A stretch of 10,065 nucleotides of DNA from Candidatus Pacearchaeota archaeon (GTDB taxonomy: Archaea > Nanobdellota > Nanobdellia > Pacearchaeales > GW2011-AR1), in NCBI GenBank assembly GCA_016234065.1, contig JACQLJ010000018.1, positions 1 to 10,065 on the forward strand, written 5' to 3'. Positions 1 through 6,540 of this stretch are shown piece by piece. Each line of letters begins with the position of its first letter. Position 1 is the first letter of the stretch. The notes under the pieces are model-generated. The model made no database searches. It had not been told where the DNA came from and was given only the letters and a program-made list of their open reading frames with translations. The position numbers and the translations under genes were made by a program.

Positions 1-1
1 C

Positions 2-70
2 AATTATACCAATAACGAGCCAAAGGCGAGACAAATTTTGGGGTTGGTGAGCGGGACGATGTTAAATTAA
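2..70 (+). CDS. C-terminal end of an unidentified protein (5' truncated by the window)
   Basis: One open frame runs from the window edge to a TAA at 68-70 and reads 22 residues, ending in ARQILGLVSGTMLN. It stops 25 nt before the ATG of the first pilin-like gene, so it is probably the preceding gene of the same operon. In archaea, pilin-like genes often follow the secretion ATPase and its TadC/FlaJ-type membrane platform protein, so one of those would be a reasonable guess, but nothing in these 22 residues proves it. Another frame is also open for 15 codons (3-50), so the frame choice rests mainly on spacing to the next gene. Confidence 0.4.
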   Translation, partial: NYTNNEPKARQILGLVSGTMLN

Positions 71-95
71 TAAAATCAAGTTTCTTAATGTTATT

Positions 96-602
96 ATGAA
101 AGAAAAAAAGGGGCAAATGCAATTATCCTTCGGAATGATTTTTTCAATAATTTTGATAATAGTTTTCATGGCTTTTGCTTTTTTTGCAATATACAAATTT
201 CTCGACATAAGAAATTCAGTTGAAGTTGGGAAATTTGCCAATGACTTCCAAAAAGACATTGATTCTATATGGAAAGGAAGCCAAGGCTCGCAAGAAAGAA
301 CTTATTTTTTGGATGAAAGTATAAAATATGTCTGTCTAGCAGATTTTGAGTCCAACAAAAAAGGTTCAAATATTTATTCCAATTATTACGACGAACTTGA
401 AAGAGTTTATTTCGGAAAAGAAAATTTGTTTTTCTATCCTGTCGGTTCTGCCCAAGGCTCGGATTCCAAAGAAATAAAGAACATAGATTTAATTCAAACA
501 ACATCTGAAAATAATCCATTTTGTGTCAGGAATATAGATGGAAAAGTGAAATTCACAATAAAAAAAGATTTTGGAGAGGATTTGGTGACGATAATTGAAT
601 AA
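96..602 (+). CDS. Pilin-like membrane-anchored protein 1 (class III-type leader)
   Basis: This 168-aa protein begins with a short basic leader, MKEKKG, then Q7, then a hydrophobic helix at about residues 11-33. This layout (basic leader, K-G before Q, helix immediately after) is that of archaeal prepilins cut by an EppA/PibD-type peptidase; cleavage would fall after G6. The usual Glu soon after the cleavage site is missing, so it is an atypical pilin or pseudopilin. The outer part is polar with only two cysteines (C80, C143) that could form a disulfide. It is the first of four + strand genes with the same architecture and probably shares an operon with them. I see no strong Shine-Dalgarno before the ATG. 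The overall family is unknown to me; a simple signal-anchored surface protein is the alternative. Confidence 0.75.
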   Translation: MKEKKGQMQLSFGMIFSIILIIVFMAFAFFAIYKFLDIRNSVEVGKFANDFQKDIDSIWKGSQGSQERTYFLDESIKYVCLADFESNKKGSNIYSNYYDELERVYFGKENLFFYPVGSAQGSDSKEIKNIDLIQTTSENNPFCVRNIDGKVKFTIKKDFGEDLVTIIE

Positions 603-653
603 AAAAGTGAAATATAGATATTTAGTAACAATCAAACAAAATGGGTTGTAAAA

Positions 654-743
654 ATGAAAAGTAATAAAAAAAGAGGTCTGGGTTTTGGATTTATATTAAT
701 AACAAAACAAATCCGAGCGCTTCAGCGCGAGCAATTTCTTTAA
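654..743 (+). pseudogene. Possible remnant or duplicated start of a pilin-like gene (29 codons)
   Basis: A 29-codon open frame in the spacer before the next gene starts MKSNKKRGLGFGFILI. That start resembles MKSSKKAFLEMPFAW of the following protein: the first six residues are alike, then a short hydrophobic stretch begins. The second half (QIRALQREQFL) is encoded by a GC-richer hairpin-containing repeat and looks unlike protein. One reading is a decayed pilin-like gene start interrupted by the repeat; another is a small leader peptide; a third is chance. Its TAA lies 6 nt before the next ATG. Confidence 0.2.
715..736 (+). repeat. GC-rich hairpin motif shared with the 6541-6666 region
   Basis: The arms GCGCT (717-721) and AGCGC (724-728) form a tight hairpin in otherwise AT-rich DNA. 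The reverse complement of 715-727 matches 6543-6555 at 12 of 13 positions (CGCTnAAGCGCTC), and GCGAGCAATT at 727-736 recurs exactly at 6657-6666. Two shared blocks in two unrelated spacers suggest a small dispersed element, but there are too few copies here to define its ends. Confidence 0.4.
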
Positions 744-749
744 AATAAA

Positions 750-1679
750 ATGAAATCTTCAAAAAAAGCGTTTCTTGAGATGCCATTTGCATGGGTTTTT
801 GCCTTGCTTGTCGGAATGGTGATTTTGTTTTTGGCAATTTATGCGTCGACAAAAATCATAAATACGGAACAGATAGAGTTGGATACTAAAACTGCAAAAG
901 AAATAGGAATCTTGTTGAATCCGCTTGAAACAGGATTTGAAACTGGAAAAACAACTTCAATTCAACTGCCTTCAGATACAAGAATTCACAACCGGTGCAA
1001 TAATAACGGAAATTTTGGAAGGCAAATAATAAGGGTTTCACAAAAAAGTTTTGATAAATGGAGTGATGCAGGAGTCAATGTTAGTTTTTCGAACAAGTAT
1101 ATGTTTTCTGAAGCGAATGCTGAAGGAAAAAAGTTTTTCATATTTTCCAAACCCTTTGAATTTCCATATAAAACTGCAGACATGATTTATCTGACTTCCT
1201 CAAAAAAAACTTACTGTTTTAAAAACGCTCCGACGAAAATTGAAGAGGAAATTTCAAATTTGAATCAAGAAAATATGCAAGTCGGAAACTGCCTTGATGG
1301 AAGTGTACAAATTTGTTTTGAAAATGGAAATGATTGTGATATCACTGTAAATTATGACGGAGACTATTTAGATAAAGATAGTGAAAGATTTTATTTCATC
1401 AACGATGCTTCAATGTATGCCTCAATTTTCTCAGATAAAGAGATTTATGACTGTCAGATGAAAAGAATCATGCAGCGTGGGGAACAACTTTCCTTGATAT
1501 ATGAAGAAAAATCTGTCTTCATATCCAAAGAAAACTGCAACTCAAACTTGGGTAATGGTTTGCTTCAATTGCAAAGTTTGCAGGATGGTTTCAGTTCATC
1601 AGATGATTTGATCATTATGGAAAATCTTGTAGAAAATTTAGAATCACAAAATGAAATTGCGGAGTGTAAGTTATGGTAA
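750..1679 (+). CDS. Pilin-like membrane-anchored protein 2, cysteine-rich (309 aa)
   Basis: The N-terminus has the basic leader MKSSKKA, then FLEMPFAW and a hydrophobic helix at about residues 11-33. The K-K-A before the helix fits a class III-type cleavage site (after A7), with a Glu three residues later. This is the largest of the four pilin-like proteins. Its outer domain has eight cysteines (C83, C156, C181, C189, C196, C235, C263, C306), an even number that suggests disulfides in an exported protein. The segment around 134-165 (KPFEFPYKTADMIYLTSSKK and following) reads like a conserved core of a DPANN family I have seen only as hypothetical. It lies 147 nt after gene 1 and may be co-transcribed with it; a TATA-like run at about 690-701 could also give it its own promoter. 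Role in a pilus or secretion fibre is inferred from the leader and neighbours. Confidence 0.75.
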   Translation: MKSSKKAFLEMPFAWVFALLVGMVILFLAIYASTKIINTEQIELDTKTAKEIGILLNPLETGFETGKTTSIQLPSDTRIHNRCNNNGNFGRQIIRVSQKSFDKWSDAGVNVSFSNKYMFSEANAEGKKFFIFSKPFEFPYKTADMIYLTSSKKTYCFKNAPTKIEEEISNLNQENMQVGNCLDGSVQICFENGNDCDITVNYDGDYLDKDSERFYFINDASMYASIFSDKEIYDCQMKRIMQRGEQLSLIYEEKSVFISKENCNSNLGNGLLQLQSLQDGFSSSDDLIIMENLVENLESQNEIAECKLW

Positions 1680-1814
1680 GCGATTACGCATACGCATCGC
1701 GAGACGGGAGTAAAAATCCAACTGTGTTAAATTACGCATCGGCACATACGGAGTAAAAATCCAACTGTGTTAGATCACACATAATCACGCATCGCGAGAC
1801 ACGGAGAAAGAAAA
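1680..1814 (+). repeat. Spacer built from short direct repeats
   Basis: Within 135 nt there are two perfect 23-bp copies (1707-1729 and 1750-1772, starting GGAGTAAAAATCC, period 43) and two perfect 14-bp copies of ACGCATCGCGAGAC (1692-1705 and 1787-1800). ATTACGCAT also occurs twice (1683-1691, 1731-1739). GCGAT at 1680-1684 can pair with ATCGC at 1696-1700. The GC-richer pieces contrast with the surrounding genes. The nested order looks like a duplicated insertion or a degenerate repeat element. There is no terminal inverted repeat or transposase. Confidence 0.7.
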
Positions 1815-2315
1815 ATGAAAAAAGCACAACTAAAAATACAGCAAATGACCTTCATGCTGATAGCTGTGACCTTGTTTTTTGCACTGGTTGGAATTTTTGT
1901 TTTGTCAATACAACTAAATGATTTAAGGAGTTCTGCCTCAGATTTGGAAGAACAAAATGCAAGATTTCTTGTAACCAAACTTGCAAATTCTCCGGAGTTT
2001 TCTTGCGGCGATGCCTTCAAAAATTCTAGGACAAACTGCATCGACGCTGACAAGGCAATGATACTAAAAGATAATTCAAACATATACTTGAATTTTTGGG
2101 GTGTTGAGAATATAGAAATAAGAAAAATTTACCCAAGCTCAAGTGACGCAGAATGCACTTTTGAAAACTACCCAAACTGTAATATAATTAGAATTCTTGA
2201 TGGTAAAGTTTCGGCCGAATATTCAAATTTCGTTTCGTTGTGCAGAAAAGAGTCTTCTGGAGAAGATGTAATAGACAAATGCGAAATAGCTAAACTTATG
2301 GTGAGTTATGAATAA
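1815..2315 (+). CDS. Pilin-like membrane-anchored protein 3 (166 aa)
   Basis: It starts MKKAQLKIQQMTF and has one hydrophobic helix at about residues 11-33. K-K-A followed by Q matches the leader pattern of the neighbouring genes, with cleavage expected after A4, a very short leader. No Glu follows the site. The outer domain has six cysteines (C64, C75, C114, C122, C143, C156). Segments such as LANSPEFSCG and NFWGVENIEIRKIYP look like structured, conserved sequence, not low complexity. The start is preceded by GGAGAAAG at 1803-1810, a modest Shine-Dalgarno. Its end overlaps the next gene by 8 nt, so the two are probably translationally coupled and made in similar amounts. Function is inferred: a minor pilin or pseudopilin. 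Confidence 0.75.
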   Translation: MKKAQLKIQQMTFMLIAVTLFFALVGIFVLSIQLNDLRSSASDLEEQNARFLVTKLANSPEFSCGDAFKNSRTNCIDADKAMILKDNSNIYLNFWGVENIEIRKIYPSSSDAECTFENYPNCNIIRILDGKVSAEYSNFVSLCRKESSGEDVIDKCEIAKLMVSYE

Positions 2316-2841
2316 AATAATATTTGGAAAAAAAGAAGCACAGGAGCAAAAATTAAAGATTTTAGCATCTATGCCTAGAAAAGCACAGGAAGAGATGGTT
2401 GGATTTGCACTGATTATTATAGTGGTATCTGTGATTTTACTTTTCTTCTTGGTTTTCACAGTAAAGAATAGTGAAAGAGAGTCTGTTGAGAGTTATGAAG
2501 TCGAGAGTTTTATACAGTCATCTTTGCAATACACGACACAGTGCAGGGATAATTTGGAGTTTCTTTCAGTCCAAGATGTGATATATGAATGTCTTAACAA
2601 TAATCTGTGTCTTAACGGCCAAGATGCTTGCGATGTTTTAGGCACTACACTTGAAGAAATAACTGAAAACAGTTGGTCAATCAGTTCAAACAGTGCCGTG
2701 AAGGGCTATGAATTGATGATAAAAGAAAATAATGAAAGTCTTATTCCTAGTATTAGTAAAGGTAATAAAACTTCAAACTCAAGAGGCTCTGCACAGTACC
2801 TCCCAAAAAATATTGGAATTACTTTCACAGCATATTATTAG
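2308..2841 (+). CDS. Pilin-like membrane-anchored protein 4 (177 aa, or 156 aa from an internal start)
   Basis: The open frame starts at an ATG inside the end of gene 3. The prepilin-like motif, MPRKAQEEMVGF with a hydrophobic helix at about 31-52, comes only after 21 extra residues. R-K-A then Q-E-E is the best class III-type site of the four, with Glu close behind, as in typical pilins. Translation may instead begin at the ATG at 2371, giving a 4-residue leader MPRK before A like those of its neighbours; the longer form would give a 25-residue leader, which also exists in some archaeal prepilins. Four cysteines (C79, C95, C101, C108) sit in a compact region including CLNNNLCLNGQDAC. The C-terminal third is Ser/Asn/Lys-rich. 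It is the last gene of the cluster and is followed by a palindromic terminator-like site. Confidence 0.75.
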   Translation: MNKIIFGKKEAQEQKLKILASMPRKAQEEMVGFALIIIVVSVILLFFLVFTVKNSERESVESYEVESFIQSSLQYTTQCRDNLEFLSVQDVIYECLNNNLCLNGQDACDVLGTTLEEITENSWSISSNSAVKGYELMIKENNESLIPSISKGNKTSNSRGSAQYLPKNIGITFTAYY

Positions 2842-2906
2842 ACCCTCTTTGTTGACAAAAATAATCTGTGTGTTTAAATTTCGTTTGTTTCACCCGTTTA
2901 AGTTAG

Positions 2907-2928
2907 CAAAAATTTCATGAAATTTTTG
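2907..2928. terminator. Perfect 22-bp palindrome between convergent genes
   Basis: The arms CAAAAATTTCA (2907-2917) and its exact complement (2918-2928) form a perfect palindrome. It sits between the end of the pilin-like cluster (2841) and the end of the oppositely oriented regulator (2952). A symmetric site with T runs on both strands suits a bidirectional terminator. A protein-binding operator is possible but less likely at convergent 3' ends. Confidence 0.5.
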
Positions 2929-2951
2929 GATTGATATTTGAATAAGGATTA

Positions 2952-3308
2952 CTAGATTTTAAAGTGTATTGTCAATGAATCTGAAACAAGAACAGGTTTA
3001 TGCCTTTTTCTGTTCTTTGTTTTTTCTTCAATGAGTTCAACCAATCCAAACCTCTCGAGGAGTTTAATGTCATCGTTCACTGACTTGAATTTTCTCCCAA
3101 GAAGCTTTGCCAATTGATATACTGAAGAGGGTTTTTGGGTTTTTATAGCATGCAAAATCCTTGCTTTCTCGTTGTTAAGAACCTGTCTTAAGGCAAGCAG
3201 GCCAGAGAAGTCATACTCGTCTTTGGAGACAGAAGATTTCTTGAATATTGAAAAAGCCCCTTCAGATTCTCTTATAGTTATCTCCCTAGTTTTAGATTTT
3301 AGAGCCAT
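2952..3308 (-). CDS. Winged-helix DNA-binding regulator (COG4190/HVO_A0114-like)
   Basis: This 118-aa protein has a basic N-terminal arm and then a winged helix-turn-helix at about residues 47-110. The order fits ArsR/MarR-like archaeal regulators: NEKARILHAIKTQKPSSVYQ (helix 1), LAKLLGRKFKSVNDDIKLL (helix-turn-helix with the recognition helix), ERFGLVEL, then a basic wing KTKNRKRHKPVLVS. The pattern is close to the HVO_A0114/COG4190 group as I remember it. No effector domain is visible. Members of that group can act as antitoxin-like partners of small toxins, but no toxin gene lies on either side here. It has its own spacer of palindromes upstream, suggesting autoregulation. It may also affect the S-layer gene, whose promoter shares the same 385-nt divergent region; that is inference. 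Confidence 0.8.
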   Translation of the reverse strand: MALKSKTREITIRESEGAFSIFKKSSVSKDEYDFSGLLALRQVLNNEKARILHAIKTQKPSSVYQLAKLLGRKFKSVNDDIKLLERFGLVELIEEKTKNRKRHKPVLVSDSLTIHFKI

Positions 3309-3322
3309 TTTTTATTATATAG

Positions 3323-3343
3323 TCCTTTAAAGGAATATGTTCC
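3323..3343 (-). promoter_or_regulatory. Overlapping palindromes, possible operator of the regulator gene
   Basis: TCCTTTAAAGGA (3323-3334) is a perfect 12-bp palindrome, overlapped by GGAA-4 nt-TTCC (3332-3343). They lie 15-35 bp upstream of the regulator's start codon, downstream of the TATA-like run at 3356-3367, about where its transcript would start. That position suits a repressor site used for autoregulation. Confidence 0.4.
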
Positions 3344-3355
3344 AATTAAGTATCC

Positions 3356-3367
3356 TATATTAATAAA
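3356..3367 (-). promoter_or_regulatory. TATA-like box for the winged-helix regulator
   Basis: On the minus strand the sequence reads TTTATTAATATA. About 25 nt further downstream is position 3335, which gives a short leader before the ATG at 3308. The assignment is by archaeal TATA spacing only. Confidence 0.4.
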
Positions 3368-3481
3368 CCTTTTCTTCCAAACTCTCTTGTTTCTGTAGTA
3401 ATAAACGAGTGACAGCATAATATTTATAAATAAAACCTTAAAAAAGACATGTTTTTTCGAGTTTTTTCCACGTCTGACGGG

Positions 3482-3493
3482 AAACTTTTTAAA
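3482..3493 (+). promoter_or_regulatory. Candidate S-layer promoter (BRE/TATA)
   Basis: AAACTTTTTAAA combines a purine-rich BRE-like start with a TATA-like TTTTTAAA. Counting 25-27 nt from its centre puts the transcription start near 3513-3517, right at the foot of the first leader hairpin. A second AT-rich candidate lies at 3421-3435 (ATTTATAAATAAA) and would give a longer leader. Confidence 0.5.
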
Positions 3494-3512
3494 GGACTTT
3501 GAATTTCAGATT

Positions 3513-3693
3513 ATGCACTCTTAGGAGTGTTCTAATAGGGGATAAGAGATTCCGAAACTGTCCATGCGTGGTCAGTTTAGGGGATTCATGTTCATTCAGA
3601 AAAGATGGTCTACCCTATGACTATCAATTTGGGTGGAAGTTGCCGTAGGCAACAGATAGTATACAGGTGAAAGGAGGTTATAAAAAAAAGACA
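3513..3693 (+). promoter_or_regulatory. Structured 5' leader RNA of the S-layer mRNA
   Basis: Four helices can be drawn by eye. (1) CACTC/GAGTG, 3516-3520 with 3525-3529, loop TTAG. (2) AAACTG/CAGTTT, 3555-3560 with 3573-3578, continuing past one T-T mismatch as CCA/TGG to the loop TGCG at 3565-3568, and extendable outward through 3549-3553 with 3581-3585. (3) CTACCC/GGGTGG, 3610-3615 with 3631-3636, one wobble. (4) GTTGCC/GGCAAC, 3639-3644 with 3648-3653, loop GTA. In addition, ACTATC (3620-3625) is complementary to GATAGT (3655-3660); used together with helix 3 this would make a pseudoknot, otherwise the two compete. A Shine-Dalgarno AAAGGAGGT follows at 3670-3678. The leader matches no riboswitch class I recognise. 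Stabilising an abundant mRNA or tuning its translation is the likely role. Confidence 0.6.
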
Positions 3694-6426
3694 ATGTTTA
3701 ATTTCAAAAAATTGTCAGCTATAGGAACAAGCGCATTGATGATGGGTTTAACAGTAGGTACTGCAGCTGCGGCTAACTATCCAGCACCTTTCGTTGTTGG
3801 TGGTAACGCAGATGTCGCAATTGTTTATGGTACAGGTTCAGGAGTTTCGCTTCTTGACAGTGTTGAAGCAGGTCAAATATCGACAAACTTGCAATCGTTC
3901 TTGGGTGGAACAACCGGAGGAACAACCACTTCAACAAGTGGTGAAACAGTATCATTAGACACAAGCGCAGACAGAATTTGGCTCAACACTTCGTTGAATA
4001 GTGTAAAATCAACTTTGACAAAGTCAGACCTTCCGACTGTTCTTGCAGATTCTAATTTTGATGGAGATACAACTTCAGATTTGACTCCAACGATAAAATT
4101 ACTTGCAGGAGCAGATGCTGGAGGAGATAATTCTGGAAAGGTTATTTTCGCTAAACAGCCAAAGAGTAGTGTAGATCCGCAAGTCGGAATAAGCCTCGGT
4201 TCAAGTCAAACTTCAAATCCATTGTATAATGCATCCGTAACTTTCAGTAAGGCAATTAACTTCACACATGAAGATTCAGAAGGTGAAACAGTAACCCTTT
4301 TCGGGAAAGATTTTGTTGTCAGTACAGACACTGACTTAACTGATCTTGTATTGTTCGCTTCTGCAAGAGAGGTCACATTGACAAAATCAGGAACTGAAAA
4401 TCCTTCGGCTACTGTAAATGTTGCAGGCACAGATTACACTGTTTCCTTGCTAAATGGAGATAGTACATCTGCCACTGTTCAAATAGGTACAGACTCGAAA
4501 GAGATTGATGAAGGAGATTCAAAGAAGGTTGGAGGAATCGAAGTTGCTGTCAAAGACGTAACATCATCTGATGTTGCAGGTATCACAGCTACATTATTAG
4601 TAGGTTCTGAAAAATTAACTATTACAAATGGAGCAACTGTGACAAGAGGTGCCGACGACGATCCTATTGACGGAACTCATGCATACATAGTTGGAGGAAC
4701 AGCTGCTACTACTGAAATTGCTGTTGCCGTTTTCAGACCAGATTCAAGTAATGATGCAATCCTTCCAGGAACATCGTTCCAAGACCCTGTTTTCGAAAGC
4801 TTCAAAGTTGATTTTGTTGGATTGAGTTCGCCTCTTGACGATGCTAACAGAGAGATGATTTCTGTTTTAAACTCAGGAGATGATTCAATGACAATAACTT
4901 TCACTGACGCTGATGGAAATTCAGGAACTGCTGAATTTGCAAAGAATGCAACATATGCATCCAATCAAGCAGACACACCTATTTACAAGCAACCAAATTT
5001 GAGGCTTGCTGATGACAGCAATTTTTCAATATGGACTGTTGAAGGTGCGAACCTTACAGAAGATGACTATGTTGTTTTAGGTAACGAAGAGTACGGGCAT
5101 TTACTTCAGCTTATTGACATATACAATGATACAAGTGCTACTTTTGGAGATGACAGAGTTGAATTCCAAGATGTTTTAAGTGGAACAACTTATAAGACTA
5201 CTTTCACAAGTTCAGGAGTTGGTACATTAACAATAGATGGAAAACAATACACTGTATTATTTGCGCAGACTAATGGCTTGGCTGCAACAATAAAATATCC
5301 TACAAGTGACTCGGCTACTGTAAACACTTGGGTAGTTTACCCAACAATAGAAACAGATGATGGAGCCCAAGTTCAGTTCTATGAACCTTTAAACGTAAGT
5401 TTAGATACATGGAATGGAACGTCAAGCGCAACAAAAGTAATCAATTTCCCAGACGGAGATGGTTACACGCCAGTAACTTTCACATATCAAGCAGGAGGTA
5501 ATGCAACCTTTGCTACATGGACAGTTAGCGGTGCAAGTGCTTCAGTTACAAGTTTAGGAACTGCCAGTAATGAACATTATGCCTATGCAAACTACACTGT
5601 TTTAACAGTTGGTTCAGTTAGATATAATGTAACAGGCCTTAATGTAACAGGAACAGGTACTCCTGTAGGTAATGCTGTTGTTAACAGAACAGAAATCCTT
5701 TTGATAGATCCAGAAGGAAATGCAAATATAGATCAGCCTGCAGTTGTTGTATATGGAGGACAGGATGAAGACAACAATTATCATGCAGTAGTTGTTGATT
5801 TAGAAACTGCACCCGCAGGAAGCGGAGACAGTGGATTGGGAGTCAATGATGTATTGTTCAGTTCGGATAAAGGACACTATTCAGCAAGTCTTCAAAGTGA
5901 TAGTGATATCACACAAGACCTTGACTGGTGGGGTACACTTGTTACAATTGACGCAACAGAATCAGACCAAAAAACAGTCGAAATAAGCTATCCTGAATCC
6001 CAAGTATATGCACAAATATATATTGGGGAAGTAGGATCCGAAGTAACAGCTGGAACCACGAGTTCAAGCGGAGCAACACAACTAGGAAATGTCTTAGTAA
6101 TGGATACAGAGGTTTCATCGGTTCAGTCAAAGAACTTGATTGTAGTTGGTGGAACATGTATTAACTCTGTTGCCGCTGAAGTACTAGGAGGATCTTACTG
6201 TGGAGCAGGATTCACAGACGCTACAGGAGTTGGCTCAGGCCAGTTCTTGATACAATCTGTCGGAGACGCTTACACCACGGGAAAGGTAGCCTTGGTCGTC
6301 GCTGGTTACGAAGTTGCTGATACTGTAAACGCTGCAACATATTTAAGAACGCAGACTGTTGATACAGCTGCCGGTAAGAAGTATGTTGGAACGACATCTA
6401 CAAGTGCTGAACTTCAAGTAGCATAA
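3694..6426 (+). CDS. Major S-layer protein (MJ/Methanococcus-type, 910 aa)
   Basis: This should be the main surface-lattice protein of the cell. A Sec signal peptide is clear: FKK, then a hydrophobic stretch, ending TAAAA before NYPAPFVVGG (cleavage near residue 27). The opening NYPAPFVVGGNADVAIVYGT and the closing part (NLIVVGGTCINSVAAEVLGG, then a segment rich in G, A and T containing FLIQSVGDAYTTGKVALVVAGYE and TYLRTQT) fit the S_layer_N/S_layer_C families of methanogens and DPANN archaea. The middle is beta-rich, acidic, and rich in Thr/Ser/Gly, with several N-x-S/T sites. Only two cysteines are visible, close together near the C-terminus, a likely disulfide. There is no C-terminal membrane helix, so it does not look like an archaeosortase substrate. 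An upstream in-frame GTG at 3667 would translate the Shine-Dalgarno itself and add nine residues, so I use the ATG; the spacing of about 16 nt is long. Confidence 0.93.
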   Translation: MFNFKKLSAIGTSALMMGLTVGTAAAANYPAPFVVGGNADVAIVYGTGSGVSLLDSVEAGQISTNLQSFLGGTTGGTTTSTSGETVSLDTSADRIWLNTSLNSVKSTLTKSDLPTVLADSNFDGDTTSDLTPTIKLLAGADAGGDNSGKVIFAKQPKSSVDPQVGISLGSSQTSNPLYNASVTFSKAINFTHEDSEGETVTLFGKDFVVSTDTDLTDLVLFASAREVTLTKSGTENPSATVNVAGTDYTVSLLNGDSTSATVQIGTDSKEIDEGDSKKVGGIEVAVKDVTSSDVAGITATLLVGSEKLTITNGATVTRGADDDPIDGTHAYIVGGTAATTEIAVAVFRPDSSNDAILPGTSFQDPVFESFKVDFVGLSSPLDDANREMISVLNSGDDSMTITFTDADGNSGTAEFAKNATYASNQADTPIYKQPNLRLADDSNFSIWTVEGANLTEDDYVVLGNEEYGHLLQLIDIYNDTSATFGDDRVEFQDVLSGTTYKTTFTSSGVGTLTIDGKQYTVLFAQTNGLAATIKYPTSDSATVNTWVVYPTIETDDGAQVQFYEPLNVSLDTWNGTSSATKVINFPDGDGYTPVTFTYQAGGNATFATWTVSGASASVTSLGTASNEHYAYANYTVLTVGSVRYNVTGLNVTGTGTPVGNAVVNRTEILLIDPEGNANIDQPAVVVYGGQDEDNNYHAVVVDLETAPAGSGDSGLGVNDVLFSSDKGHYSASLQSDSDITQDLDWWGTLVTIDATESDQKTVEISYPESQVYAQIYIGEVGSEVTAGTTSSSGATQLGNVLVMDTEVSSVQSKNLIVVGGTCINSVAAEVLGGSYCGAGFTDATGVGSGQFLIQSVGDAYTTGKVALVVAGYEVADTVNAATYLRTQTVDTAAGKKYVGTTSTSAELQVA

Positions 6427-6470
6427 AAACAAATTTTATTTTTTTATTTTTCTTTATTTTTTTAACCTGT
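6427..6470 (+). terminator. T-rich terminator after the S-layer gene
   Basis: Directly after the stop codon the + strand holds several runs of T (6434-6463) with few other bases and no strong stem. Oligo-T tracts of this kind are typical archaeal intrinsic terminators. Confidence 0.65.
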
Positions 6471-6540
6471 TAAAAGAGATTATGCGAAATCTTTGATTTC
6501 AGCTTTATTTTTTATGGATTAGTGGGAACTATATTACGTT

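Noticed and set aside
1673..1756. 27-codon frame starting inside the end of pilin-like gene 2 (MVSDYAYASRDG...)
   Set aside because: It is built from the spacer repeats, the 43-bp period is not a multiple of three, and there is no ribosome site or signal peptide.
1680..1814. CRISPR-like array from the 23-bp repeats
   Set aside because: Only two copies, a 20-bp gap that itself contains other repeats, and no cas genes nearby.
2732..2920. 62-codon frame overlapping the end of pilin-like gene 4
   Set aside because: It reads another frame of a well-supported gene and runs into the palindromic terminator region.
3514..3525. Three-codon upstream reading frame (ATG CAC TCT TAG) in the S-layer leader
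   Set aside because: The ATG is at the predicted transcript start and inside the first hairpin; too short to support as a regulatory peptide.
3513..3660. Known riboswitch or tRNA-like RNA in the S-layer leader
   Set aside because: The helices do not match any class I can recognise, and there is no cloverleaf or CCA-type end.
4206..4964. Antisense frames inside the S-layer gene
   Set aside because: They come from the codon bias of the S-layer gene; no start signals or protein-like features.
3694..6426. S-layer protein as an archaeosortase substrate
   Set aside because: It has no C-terminal membrane helix or basic tail.
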